Source: Salibaculum griseiflavum
GTDB lineage: Bacteria > Pseudomonadota > Alphaproteobacteria > Rhodobacterales > Rhodobacteraceae
Assembly (NCBI RefSeq): GCF_003129565.1
Contig: NZ_QETF01000004.1
Coordinates: 1-64,000 of the forward strand
DNA length: 64,000 nt
Direction: 5' to 3'
Positions 52,759-61,843 of the stretch are shown here, in pieces; positions within the stretch are counted from its first letter, which is position 1; every line of letters starts with the position of its first letter. The position numbers and the translations under genes are program-made. A model generated the notes under the pieces. That model worked only from the letters and a program-made list of their open reading frames with translations, did no database searches and was not told the origin of the DNA.

Positions 52759-54098
52759 CCAAGCTGACCTTCATCGGGGCAGGATCCACGATCTTCATGC
52801 GCAACATCGTGGGCGACATGCTGCATTTCGAGGCGTTGCGCGACGCCGAGATCGCGCTGATGGATATCGACGAAAGTCGTCTGGCCGAATCCGAACAGGT
52901 GGCGCGGCGCATGATCGCGACCATGGGCAGTGGCGCGCGGGTGACCACCCATACCGACCAGCGCCGTGCGCTGGAGGGCGCGGATTTCGTCGTCACCGCC
53001 TTTCAGATCGGGGGATACGATCCCTGCACGATCACCGATTTCGAGATCCCCAAGGCCTACGGGTTGCGCCAGACCATCGCCGATACGCTGGGTGTCGGTG
53101 GCATCATGCGGGGCCTGCGCACCGTGCCGCATCTGTGGAAGGTCGCCGAGGACATGAGCGCGGTCTGCCCCGATGCGCTGCTGATGCAATACGTGAACCC
53201 CATGGCCATCAACACTTGGGCCCTTGCCGAACGCTATCCGCATATCCGGCAGGTGGGGCTGTGCCATTCGGTGCAGAACACCGTGCAGGAACTGGCCCAT
53301 GACCTCGACATGGACGCGGGCGATATCCGCTACAAGGTGGCGGGCGTGAACCATGTGGCCTTCTTCCTGCGGCTCGAAGACGCGGCGGGGGCCTCGCTTT
53401 ATCCACGCCTGCGCGAGGGTTACCGGGCCGGGCGACTGCCCAAGGCGCCGCTGCTGATGCCGCGCTGCCCCAACAAGGTGCGCTACGAGGTGATGGAACA
53501 GCTTGGCTATTTCTGCACCGAAAGCAGCGAGCATTTCGCGGAATACGTGCCGTGGTTCATCAAGGAGGGCCGCGAGGACCTGATCGAGGCGTTCGGTATT
53601 CCGCTGGACGAATACCCCAAGCGCTGTGTCGAGCAGGTCGCCGAATGGAAGGCGCAGGCGGCCGAACTGGCCCAGCAGGCCAGCATCGACGTGCCCAAGA
53701 GCCACGAATTCGCTGCCGAGATGATGAACGCTATCGTGACAGACCAGCCGTTCACCGCCTATGGCAACCTGCGCAACCGGGGACAGGTTCCGCAGCTGCC
53801 CTTGGGCGCGGCGGTGGAAACGCCCTGCCTGGTGGATCAGAACGGCGTGCAGCCCTCTGTCGTCACCGACATTCCGCCACAGCTGGTGGCGCTGATGCGG
53901 ACGCAGGTCAACGTGCAGGAACTGACGGTGCGTGCCCTGCTGGACGAGAGCCCCGAACATATCTACCACGCCGCCATGATGGACCCGCACACCGCCGCCG
54001 AGCTGGACCTGCGCCAGATCCGGGCGCTGGTGGATGATCTGCTGGCGGCCCATGGCGACTGGCTGCCCGGCTGGGCGCAAGTGAAGAAAGCGGCCTGA
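52755..54098 (+). CDS. GH4 glycosidase, alpha-galactosidase-like
   Basis: A 447-residue cytoplasmic family 4 glycoside hydrolase, which uses NAD+ and a divalent metal in an oxidation-elimination mechanism. NAD loop FIGAGSTIF (6-14); metal and substrate residues in NPMAINTWA, GLCHSVQ (metal Cys) and GVNHVAFF (metal His). The catalytic Tyr region is likely RNRGQVPQLP and its neighbours. Family 4 members act on alpha-galactosides, alpha-glucosides or 6-phospho sugars. The motifs and the companion galactonate genes favour alpha-galactosidase (MelA group) on a non-phosphorylated sugar delivered by the ABC transporter. Confidence 0.88.
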   Translation: MTKLTFIGAGSTIFMRNIVGDMLHFEALRDAEIALMDIDESRLAESEQVARRMIATMGSGARVTTHTDQRRALEGADFVVTAFQIGGYDPCTITDFEIPKAYGLRQTIADTLGVGGIMRGLRTVPHLWKVAEDMSAVCPDALLMQYVNPMAINTWALAERYPHIRQVGLCHSVQNTVQELAHDLDMDAGDIRYKVAGVNHVAFFLRLEDAAGASLYPRLREGYRAGRLPKAPLLMPRCPNKVRYEVMEQLGYFCTESSEHFAEYVPWFIKEGREDLIEAFGIPLDEYPKRCVEQVAEWKAQAAELAQQASIDVPKSHEFAAEMMNAIVTDQPFTAYGNLRNRGQVPQLPLGAAVETPCLVDQNGVQPSVVTDIPPQLVALMRTQVNVQELTVRALLDESPEHIYHAAMMDPHTAAELDLRQIRALVDDLLAAHGDWLPGWAQVKKAA

Positions 54099-54120
54099 GG
54101 GCCGGAACGGACAGGAATAA

Positions 54121-55836
54121 ATGACCACGAAAAGACGCAGCGCCGCCTGGTATGGCAAGCTCGACCGCGACGGGTTCATCCACCGCAGCTGGATGAAGAA
54201 CCAGGGCTTTCCCGATCACGCGTTCGACGGGCGGCCGATCATCGGAATCTGCAACACCTGGTCGGAGCTGACGCCCTGCAATAGCGGCCTGCGCGATCTG
54301 GCCGAGGGCGTCAAACGCGGTGTCTGGGAGGCGGGTGGTTTCCCGGTGGAATTCCCGGTGATGTCGCTGGGCGAGACCCAGATGAAGCCGACCGCCATGC
54401 TGTTCCGCAACCTTCTGGCCATGGATGTCGAGGAATCGATCCGTGCCTATGGCATTGACGGGGTGGTTCTGCTGGGCGGCTGTGACAAGACCACGCCGGG
54501 GCAGCTGATGGGCGCGGCCAGCGTCGATCTGCCGTCGATCGTCGTGTCCTCCGGCCCGATGCTGAACGGCAAGTGGCAGGGCAAGGATATCGGCAGCGGC
54601 ACGGATGTCTGGAAATTCTCCGAAGCCGTGCGCGCGGGCGAGATGACCTTGCAGGATTTCATGGCCGCCGAAAGCGGCATGTCCCGGTCCAAGGGCGTGT
54701 GCATGACCATGGGCACGGCCTCCACCATGGCCAGCCTGGTCGAGGCGATGGGCATGTCCCTGCCCACGAATGCTGCGCTGCCCGCTGTCGATGCGCGTCG
54801 CATGGCGCTGGCGCATCTGACCGGCAAGCGGATCGTTGAAATGGTGGACGAGGATATAAAACCCTCGGACGTGCTGACCAAGGCGGCCTTCATCAACGCC
54901 ATTCGCGCCAATGCGGCCGTGGGCGGGTCCACCAATGCGGTGATGCACCTTCTGGCGCTGGCAGGCCGCGTCGGCGTGGAGCTGACGCTGGATGATTTCG
55001 AACAGGGCAGCGATGTGCCGCTTCTGGTCAACTGCATGCCGTCGGGCGACTACCTGATGGAGGATTTCTGTTATGCGGGCGGCATGCCCGTCGTGTTGCA
55101 GGAACTGGCGGGGCAGGGGCTTCTGTCAGCGTCGAAGACCGTGCTGGGCGGCGATATCGCGGCGTATGCCGAGGGTGCGGAATGCTTCAACGCCGACGTC
55201 ATCCGTTCCTTCGACAATCCGGTGAAACCGGCGGCGGGCCTGCGTGTGCTGCGCGGCAATCTCGCGCCGCTGGGGGCCATCGTGAAACCCTCGGCGGCCA
55301 CGGATGCGCTTCTGGAACATGAGGGCGAAGCGTTCGTCTTTGAAAACATCGAGGACATGAAGGCCAATATCGACCGCGACGACCTCCCGGTGACGCCGGA
55401 CACCATTCTCGTGCTCAAGGGCTGCGGTCCGAAGGGCTATCCGGGCATGCCCGAGGTGGGCAACATGCCGATCCCGAAGAAGCTGGTGCAGCAGGGGGTG
55501 CGCGACATGATCCGCATTTCCGATGCCCGCATGTCGGGCACGGCCTACGGCACCGTGATCCTGCATGTCGCGCCAGAGGCGCAGGCCGGTGGAAACCTGG
55601 CGCTGGTGAAGACCGGCGACCGCATCCGCGTCTCGGCCAGTGCGGGTCAGTTGGAACTTCTCGTCGATGCCGCGGAACTGGAGGCGCGCCGCGCCGCCTG
55701 GCAGCCCGACGCGCCGCATTACACGCGCGGCTACGCGAAACTCTATATCGACCACGTGTTGCAGGCCGACCGGGGCGCGGACCTGGATTTCCTCGTGGGC
55801 AAGGACACCCGCCCCGTGACAAGGGAGAGCCACTGA
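54121..55836 (+). CDS. IlvD/Edd-family sugar-acid dehydratase
   Basis: A 571-residue Fe-S dehydratase related to dihydroxyacid and phosphogluconate dehydratases. Cluster-binding cysteines are in GICNTWSELTPCNSG (about 42-56), LLGGCDKTTPGQL and SRSKGVCMTMGTAST; the C-terminal LKGCGPKGYPGMPE and SDARMSGTAYG are conserved. In this context it probably removes water from D-galactonate to give 2-keto-3-deoxygalactonate, though L-arabinonate or D-fuconate are alternatives for the subfamily. GGACAGGAA precedes the ATG. Its stop overlaps the next ATG (TGATG). Confidence 0.9.
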   Translation: MTTKRRSAAWYGKLDRDGFIHRSWMKNQGFPDHAFDGRPIIGICNTWSELTPCNSGLRDLAEGVKRGVWEAGGFPVEFPVMSLGETQMKPTAMLFRNLLAMDVEESIRAYGIDGVVLLGGCDKTTPGQLMGAASVDLPSIVVSSGPMLNGKWQGKDIGSGTDVWKFSEAVRAGEMTLQDFMAAESGMSRSKGVCMTMGTASTMASLVEAMGMSLPTNAALPAVDARRMALAHLTGKRIVEMVDEDIKPSDVLTKAAFINAIRANAAVGGSTNAVMHLLALAGRVGVELTLDDFEQGSDVPLLVNCMPSGDYLMEDFCYAGGMPVVLQELAGQGLLSASKTVLGGDIAAYAEGAECFNADVIRSFDNPVKPAAGLRVLRGNLAPLGAIVKPSAATDALLEHEGEAFVFENIEDMKANIDRDDLPVTPDTILVLKGCGPKGYPGMPEVGNMPIPKKLVQQGVRDMIRISDARMSGTAYGTVILHVAPEAQAGGNLALVKTGDRIRVSASAGQLELLVDAAELEARRAAWQPDAPHYTRGYAKLYIDHVLQADRGADLDFLVGKDTRPVTRESH

Positions 55837-56603
55837 TGACCCAAGCCAGCTATCCCGATCTGAACGGCGCCTCGGTCTTCATCACCGGGGGCGGCTCCGG
55901 CATCGGCGCGGCCCTGACCGAAGGGTTCCTGCGCCAGGGCGCGCGGGTCGCGTTCGTGGGCCGTTCGGATGCGACCGATTTCGTGGACCGCATGGAACAG
56001 GAAACCGGCAATCGCCCGCTGTTCATCCAATGCGACATCACCGACATTCCGGCGCTCAAGGCGGCGATCGAAAAGGCGGCCACCGCCAATGGCCCGATCC
56101 GCGCCTTGGTGAACAATGCCGCCAACGACCAGCGCCACACCACCGCGGAGGTCGACGAGTCCTTCTGGGATTGGATGATGGCGATCAACCTCAAGGCCTA
56201 TTTCTTCGCCTGCCAGGCGGTCATGCCGGGGATGAAGGCGCTGGGCGGTGGGGCGATCATCAATTTCAGCTCGATCAGCTACATGATGGGCGGGGCGGGC
56301 TATCCGCTCTACACCACCGCCAATTCGGGCATCAACGGCATGACGCGCAGTCTGGCCCGCGAATTCGGGCCGGACAAGATCCGTGTCAACGCGCTCGCGC
56401 CGGGCTGGGTGCTGACTGAAAAACAGCTGGAGATGTGGGCCGACCCCGATGCGCTTGCCGCGCATATGGACAAGCAATGCCTCAAGGAACACCTGCATCC
56501 CGACGACATCGTCGGGGCCACCCTGTTCCTGGCCTCGGATGCCAGCCGGATGATGACCGGACAGGCCATGGTCGTCGATGGCGGCGTGGCGGTAACCGGG
56601 TAG
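55836..56603 (+). CDS. SDR, putative galactose dehydrogenase, with Asn replacing catalytic Lys
   Basis: A 255-residue SDR. Cofactor motif TGGGSGIG (17-24), NNAAN (93-97), the catalytic Ser in NFSSISY (145/146) and Tyr159 are present. The residue expected to be Lys four after the Tyr is Asn163 (YTTAN, codon AAT). The C-terminal APGWVLTEKQ and MTGQAMVVDGG are normal. By operon position it should oxidise galactose to galactono-lactone. The missing Lys means either an unusual mechanism, another residue filling in, or reduced activity. Confidence 0.85.
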   Translation: MTQASYPDLNGASVFITGGGSGIGAALTEGFLRQGARVAFVGRSDATDFVDRMEQETGNRPLFIQCDITDIPALKAAIEKAATANGPIRALVNNAANDQRHTTAEVDESFWDWMMAINLKAYFFACQAVMPGMKALGGGAIINFSSISYMMGGAGYPLYTTANSGINGMTRSLAREFGPDKIRVNALAPGWVLTEKQLEMWADPDALAAHMDKQCLKEHLHPDDIVGATLFLASDASRMMTGQAMVVDGGVAVTG

Positions 56604-56623
56604 TGAGCGACAAGGAGGGTGAC

Positions 56624-57532
56624 ATGACACCGGACTGGCTGGCCGTCGACTGGGGCACCTCGCATCTGCGGGTCTGGCTGATGGGGCCGGACGGCGCGGT
56701 GCTGGACCAGCGCCGATCCGACCGGGGCATGGGCCACCTGTCGCGCGATCAGTTCGAACCGGCGCTGCTGGCGCTGGTGGGCGATGCGCTGCCCGATGGC
56801 GGCACCGTTCCGGTGATCGTCTGCGGCATGGCCGGGTCGCGCCAGGGCTGGGCCGAAGCACCCTATGCGACCGTCCCCTGCGCACCACCCTCGATCGGCG
56901 CGGCTGTCGCGGTGACAACCGCCGATCCGCGCCTTTCGGTTTTCATCGTGCCGGGGATCAAGCAGGTCTCTCCGCCTGACGTCATGCGCGGCGAGGAAAC
57001 CCAGATCGCCGGGTTCCTGGTCGACGATCCCGGGTTCGACGGGGTGCTGTGCCTGCCCGGCACTCATTGCAAATGGGTGCATATCAGCGCCGGGGAGGTG
57101 GTCAGTTTCCGCACCTTCATGACCGGAGAGCTGTTCGCCCTGCTGGAACAGGCCTCGGTGCTGCGCCATTCGGTGAAGGGAGGCGACTGGGAGGCCGACG
57201 CCTTTGCATCGGCGGTCGAGGATGCCATGTCGCGTCCGGCCACCGTCGCGGCCGAGCTTTTCTCCATTCGTGCGGCGGCGCTGCTCGAAGGGGTCGGGCC
57301 GGGGCCGTCCCGCGCGCGGCTGTCGGGCCTTTTGATCGGACTGGAGCTCGCCGGGGCGCGGCCCTATTGGCTGGGTCAGGATATCCGCGTGGTCGGGGCG
57401 GGGGGCATCGCTGCCGCTTATCATGACGCGTTGGCCGCCCAGGGCGCCAGCGTCGCCACCGTGACCGGTGACGGCATGGCCTTGCGGGGGCTGCGTACGG
57501 CCTATGAGACCCTGCGCGAGGCCGCCCAATGA
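56624..57532 (+). CDS. dgoK: 2-keto-3-deoxygalactonate kinase
   Basis: A 302-residue sugar-acid kinase (DgoK family) that uses ATP to phosphorylate 2-keto-3-deoxygalactonate at C6. DgoK landmarks: AVDWGTSHLRVWL at the start, GMAGSRQGWAEAPY, CLPGTHCKWV, TGELFALL, and the C-terminal GAGGIAAAYHDAL. AAGGAGG precedes the ATG at 56624. The longer frame upstream overlaps the SDR and is rejected. Stop overlaps dgoA start (ATGA). Confidence 0.95.
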   Translation: MTPDWLAVDWGTSHLRVWLMGPDGAVLDQRRSDRGMGHLSRDQFEPALLALVGDALPDGGTVPVIVCGMAGSRQGWAEAPYATVPCAPPSIGAAVAVTTADPRLSVFIVPGIKQVSPPDVMRGEETQIAGFLVDDPGFDGVLCLPGTHCKWVHISAGEVVSFRTFMTGELFALLEQASVLRHSVKGGDWEADAFASAVEDAMSRPATVAAELFSIRAAALLEGVGPGPSRARLSGLLIGLELAGARPYWLGQDIRVVGAGGIAAAYHDALAAQGASVATVTGDGMALRGLRTAYETLREAAQ

Positions 57533-58134
57533 CCCGAGAGATCATTGCCATTTTGCGCGGTGTGCAACCGCACGAGGCCATCGCGATCACCGATGCCCTG
57601 ATGGACGCGGGCATTACCCGGATCGAAGTGCCGCTGAACTCGCCTGACCCGTTCGACAGTATCGCCCGCATGGTGGACCATGCAGGGGATGCGGCGATGA
57701 TCGGGGCGGGCACGGTGCTGGACGTCGACGCGGTCACACGGCTGGCCGGGATCGGTGCCGGTATGGTGGTGTCGCCGGACGCCAACCCGGAGGTCATTGA
57801 AGCGACCAAGGCCCATGGCATGGCGTCCTATCCCGGTGTCTTCACCGCGACCGAGTGCTTCAGCGCCTTGCGCCACGGCGCGGACGGGCTGAAATTCTTC
57901 CCGGCTTTCAAGCTGGGATTGGACGGCTTCAAGGCGCTGTCTGCGGTGTTGCCGAAAACGGCAGCAACATATGCGGTGGGCGGGGTCGGCCCCGCCGATT
58001 TCGCCGATTGGCACGCGGCCGGGATCACCGGGTTCGGGCTTGGCTCGAACCTTTACAAACCCGGCTATGACGCGGCCCGCGTCGGCAAGCTGGCGGCAGA
58101 GGCCGTGGCCGCCTACGACTCCGCGTTTTCCTGA
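57529..58134 (+). CDS. dgoA: 2-keto-3-deoxy-6-phosphogalactonate aldolase
   Basis: A 201-residue class I aldolase that splits KDPGal into pyruvate and glyceraldehyde-3-phosphate. The Schiff-base Lys122 lies in GADGLKFFPA, the catalytic Glu33 in RIEVPLNSP, and the phosphate-contact Gly-rich turn in GGVGPADFADW. Family length. It closes the galactonate branch directly after dgoK. Confidence 0.95.
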   Translation: MTREIIAILRGVQPHEAIAITDALMDAGITRIEVPLNSPDPFDSIARMVDHAGDAAMIGAGTVLDVDAVTRLAGIGAGMVVSPDANPEVIEATKAHGMASYPGVFTATECFSALRHGADGLKFFPAFKLGLDGFKALSAVLPKTAATYAVGGVGPADFADWHAAGITGFGLGSNLYKPGYDAARVGKLAAEAVAAYDSAFS

Positions 58135-58157
58135 TACAAGACCGAAAAGAGGATCCG

Positions 58158-60059
58158 ATGCAGCGCACCCTTGGCACCTGCTATTACCCCGAGCATTGGC
58201 CCGAGGCGGTCTGGGAAAGAGACGCCGCCCGCATGGCCGAGGCGGGGCTGACCTGGGTGCGGATCGGTGAATTTGCCTGGGGCCGGATCGAGCCCGCGCC
58301 CGGTGATCTGCATTGGGATTGGCTGGACCGCGCGATCGGGGTGCTGGGGCAGGCGGGGCTGAAGGTTGTGCTGGGCACGCCCACCGCCACGCCGCCGCGC
58401 TGGGTGGTGGACAAGCACCCCGACATGCTGGCCGTCGATGCCGAGGGACGCCCGCGCAAGTTCGGCTCGCGCCGGCATTACTGTTTCAGCCATGCGGGCT
58501 ACCAGGAGGAATGCCGCCGGATCGTCACGCTGATGGCGGACCGCTATGGCCGCAATCCGCATGTGGCGGCATGGCAGACAGATAATGAATATGGCTGCCA
58601 CGATACGATCCTGTCCTATTCCGAGGCCGCGCGGGGCGCATTCCGTGACTGGCTGGCGCAGCGGTATCAATCGCCGGACGCGCTCAACCGGGCCTGGGGC
58701 AATGTGTTCTGGTCTATGGACTACGCCAGCTTCGACGATGTCGACCTGCCCAACCTGACCGTGACGGAACCCAACCCGTCTCATGCCCTTGATTTCCGCC
58801 GGTTCAGTTCCGACCAGGTGGTGCGGTTCAACCAGGTGCAGGCCGAGATCATCCGTGCCCGGTCCGACGCGCCCATCGCCCATAACTACATGGGGCGCGT
58901 CACCGATTTCGATCATTTCAAGGTGGGTGACGATCTGGAAATCGCGTCCTGGGACAGCTACCCGCTTGGGTTCCTGGAGGATCGCGTCGGGGCTGACGAT
59001 GCCAAGAAGCGCCATTTTGCCCGGCAGGGCGACCCGGATTTTCAGGCCTTTCACCACGATCTTTATCGCGCCGTGGGGCGTGGCCGCTGGTGGGTGATGG
59101 AACAGCAGCCCGGCCCGGTGAACTGGGCGCCCTACAACCCCGCCCCGCTGCCGGGCATGGTGCGCCTATGGTCATGGGAGGCCTTTGCCCACGGTGCCGA
59201 GGCGGTCTGCTATTTCCGCTGGCGGCAGGCGCCTTTCGCGCAGGAACAGATGCATGCGGGCCTTTTGCGCCCCGACAGTGCCGACGCGCCAGCGATGGAC
59301 GAGGCCCGCCAGGTCGCGGCAGAGATCGCCGAGGCGCCCGAGGTGCAGCCAGCGCAGGCCCCGGTCGCGCTTATCTTCGACTATGATGCGGACTGGGCGT
59401 GGTCGGTGCAGCCGCACGGCGCCGGGCTTTCGTATTTCGGGCTGGTGCTGGAGTGTTACCGCGCCTTGCGCCGGGCGGGGCTGTCCGTGGACATCATCCG
59501 CCCGGATGCGGCGCAGCTGGCAGGCTACAAGGCGATTTTCGCGCCCGGCCTGATGCACATCCCGGACGACATGAAGGCGGCGCTGCTGGCCTCGGACGCG
59601 CAGGTGGTGCTTGGACCCCGGGCCGGGGCGCGGACCCGCGACATGGCCATCCCGGACCGCCTGCCGCCGGACCTGCCCGGCATCGACCTCAAGGTGACTC
59701 GCGTGGAATCCATGCGCCCAGATATGCCTGTGCCCCTGTCGGGCGACGGGGCCGTGACCGGCTACCTGGACGAGATCGAAGGTGTGGGAGAGACCGTTCT
59801 GGAAACCGAAGCCGGTCAGCCGGTCGCGATGCGCTTTGGCGGGCTGACCTACCTGGCGGGCTGGCTGGATGCGCGGGGCTTCGACAGGCTGGTCTCTGAA
59901 ATCGCCGGCCGGGCGGGTGTGGCGACCCATCCCATGCCCGAGGGCGTGCGCATCCGCGACACGGGCACGGAACGGTTCTGGTTCAACTACAACCCGCACC
60001 CCGTCTCGGTCGAGGCAGGCGAATTGCCACCGGCTGGGGTGATCCGTCAGCCGCGCTAG
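58158..60059 (+). CDS. GH42 beta-galactosidase
   Basis: A 633-residue family 42 hydrolase, retaining mechanism. Acid/base Glu144 is in WQTDNEYGC and the nucleophile Glu315 in WWVMEQQPG. An N-terminal TIM barrel (1-375) precedes a trimerisation domain (380-560) and a small beta domain. Without a signal peptide it should act in the cytoplasm on lactose-type or plant/algal galactosides brought in by the ABC system. Last gene of the operon, 23 bases after dgoA. Confidence 0.93.
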   Translation: MQRTLGTCYYPEHWPEAVWERDAARMAEAGLTWVRIGEFAWGRIEPAPGDLHWDWLDRAIGVLGQAGLKVVLGTPTATPPRWVVDKHPDMLAVDAEGRPRKFGSRRHYCFSHAGYQEECRRIVTLMADRYGRNPHVAAWQTDNEYGCHDTILSYSEAARGAFRDWLAQRYQSPDALNRAWGNVFWSMDYASFDDVDLPNLTVTEPNPSHALDFRRFSSDQVVRFNQVQAEIIRARSDAPIAHNYMGRVTDFDHFKVGDDLEIASWDSYPLGFLEDRVGADDAKKRHFARQGDPDFQAFHHDLYRAVGRGRWWVMEQQPGPVNWAPYNPAPLPGMVRLWSWEAFAHGAEAVCYFRWRQAPFAQEQMHAGLLRPDSADAPAMDEARQVAAEIAEAPEVQPAQAPVALIFDYDADWAWSVQPHGAGLSYFGLVLECYRALRRAGLSVDIIRPDAAQLAGYKAIFAPGLMHIPDDMKAALLASDAQVVLGPRAGARTRDMAIPDRLPPDLPGIDLKVTRVESMRPDMPVPLSGDGAVTGYLDEIEGVGETVLETEAGQPVAMRFGGLTYLAGWLDARGFDRLVSEIAGRAGVATHPMPEGVRIRDTGTERFWFNYNPHPVSVEAGELPPAGVIRQPR

Positions 60060-60220
60060 CCCTTCCCGAACCCGTGCAACCTGCCCGAGGGATTGCGCAG
60101 GCGGCGGGCTTGGGCTTGATTTTCGGGCCCGCCACCTGCGTTACTGATAAGGGCTCAGCGGTGTGCAGCTGTTTCCGGGTTGCCCGCCGTGTTGTCGTGT
60201 CAGTTTGGAAGGGCCGCGGA

Positions 60221-61069
60221 ATGATCCCCGTCTATGTTATCAATCTGGATCGGCAGCCCGAGCGCTGGGCGCGTCTTTCGCGCAATGCCCAGGCGCTGGA
60301 CCTGCCACTGACACGGGTCCGCGCCATCGATCGCCAGACGGAGTTCGGCCCCGACCTGTTGCGCGAACACGGTCAGCGCGATGCAGCGCGATACGGCCCC
60401 CTGACACCGGGCGAGGTTTGCTGTGGTCTCGGCCATATGCGCATCTGGCGTCGCCTTGCGGAAAGCGACGCTCCGGCGGCACTGGTGCTTGAAGATGACG
60501 CGGTGATCGCGCCGCAGATCCACGCTTTCCTGGGTGCCGGGTTTCTCGGGCTGCTGAAGCTGCACGACCTGACCTGCGTCAAGCTGGAATACCACCACGT
60601 CGCCCCGGCACGACGGGGCAAAAAACGTCCGTTGGGACGGGCGCTGGACGAGGTGCCGGGGGCGGTGCCGGCCAGGCTCTACCGATTGCTTGGGCCATTC
60701 CTGGGAACCGGCGCCTACCTGCTGACCCGCGAGGGGGCGCGGGACCTGCTGCGCCGCCATGATCGCCTCTACTGGCCCGTCGATCAGTTCATGTTCGATC
60801 CGGTCGTGGCGCTGGGGTTCCGGACCCTGCGGACCGGCTTCGTCAACCCCGCACCTGTCTTGCATGACCAGGTTGGCATGGCATCCGATCTCATCGCGGA
60901 CAAGCAGGACCAATCGCGGGCCAACCCCGGTGTCAGGGTGACTCCGACCAGGGATATTCGTTACAGGTTGCGGATCGAGGCCGCCGGACTGCGCCGCGCG
61001 CTGCACAAGGTGACGGGCGCCCGCGCTGTCGAGCCGGCGTTCCTCGGGGCATTGCCCGGCGATGACTGA
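60221..61069 (+). CDS. GT25-family glycosyltransferase
   Basis: A 282-residue LPS/surface-glycan transferase of family 25. It starts IPVYVINLDRQPERWARL (2-19) and has GCCGLGH-like CCGLGHMRIWRRLAESD, then the DxD-type VLEDDAVI (about 90-97), and GTGAYLLTREGARDLL. Family members add galactose or glucose to LOS. GGAAGGGCC precedes the ATG at 60221. It faces the three leftward glycan genes that follow and is separated from the galactoside operon by 160 bp with a GC-rich inverted pair. Confidence 0.88.
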   Translation: MIPVYVINLDRQPERWARLSRNAQALDLPLTRVRAIDRQTEFGPDLLREHGQRDAARYGPLTPGEVCCGLGHMRIWRRLAESDAPAALVLEDDAVIAPQIHAFLGAGFLGLLKLHDLTCVKLEYHHVAPARRGKKRPLGRALDEVPGAVPARLYRLLGPFLGTGAYLLTREGARDLLRRHDRLYWPVDQFMFDPVVALGFRTLRTGFVNPAPVLHDQVGMASDLIADKQDQSRANPGVRVTPTRDIRYRLRIEAAGLRRALHKVTGARAVEPAFLGALPGDD

Positions 61070-61072
61070 GGG

Positions 61073-61843
61073 TCAAACCCGTTCGTCGCCGATCCAATGG
61101 TCACGCAGCCAGGGGCACGGGCGGCTCCAATGCCGCCAGGACCCGTGATAGCCGTCGATCGCCTCTTCCATGTGGGGGCGTCCGTGAAAACACATGACGC
61201 GGCATTCGGCGGGCAGACGGGGCGGCAAAAGGAAATTCAGCGGCAGCCGCGGGATGGCGTTGCGCTTGAAGCTGCAGACCAGTTCGCCCGGCAGGTAGGA
61301 CAGCGTCCCATGCCGCAAGGCGGTCATGGACGTGTAGTATTGCTCGCTGCCCTTGTGGCGCGCGATGGCCCGCTCCGGGTCGGCGGCGAAGTCGTCGTAG
61401 AGATAGGGATGCAGGTCGGGATCGAAACAGAAGACCGAGCCATGCCCGCCATCCTTGCCACGCCATTCGTAGCGCCATTCGCGGCGCATGGCGATTTTGT
61501 CCGGGGCATGGTCGACAATCGCATCCAGTGGTCCGGTGATCGCCACGTCCAGATCGAACCCCAGCCGCAGGCCTTGCATGTCCGCCAGCCCGGGGCGGAA
61601 CAATGATACCTTGCGCCATGCGCCCTTGCGCCCGGCGCGGGACATGCCGGCGACAATGGCGTCCTCGAATTCCTCCTGTGGGAGCGGATGGATTTCGACG
61701 CCGTCTTCGATCCCCTCGGGATCGTCGGTGAAGCACAGGAACCGAAAGTCTCGGTCCAGCCATCGCCGCACACCGCGATGCAGGCGGTTCACATAGGCTG
61801 CGGGGTATTTCGTGCCCCATTTGATGCAGATGACATTCAGCAT
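61073..61843 (-). CDS. putative glycosyltransferase (surface glycan)
   Basis: A 256-residue soluble protein that begins LNVICIKWGTKYPAAYVNRLHRGV and has FLCFTDDPEGI, then GAWRKVSLFRPGL and a metal-type FDLDVAITG (DxD, about 98-106). This set is found in a Rhodobacterales family annotated as glycosyltransferase, distantly like GT8. The donor and acceptor are unknown. Its start overlaps the end of the GT2 gene by seven bases, so the two are co-expressed. Confidence 0.72.
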   Translation of the reverse strand: MLNVICIKWGTKYPAAYVNRLHRGVRRWLDRDFRFLCFTDDPEGIEDGVEIHPLPQEEFEDAIVAGMSRAGRKGAWRKVSLFRPGLADMQGLRLGFDLDVAITGPLDAIVDHAPDKIAMRREWRYEWRGKDGGHGSVFCFDPDLHPYLYDDFAADPERAIARHKGSEQYYTSMTALRHGTLSYLPGELVCSFKRNAIPRLPLNFLLPPRLPAECRVMCFHGRPHMEEAIDGYHGSWRHWSRPCPWLRDHWIGDERV

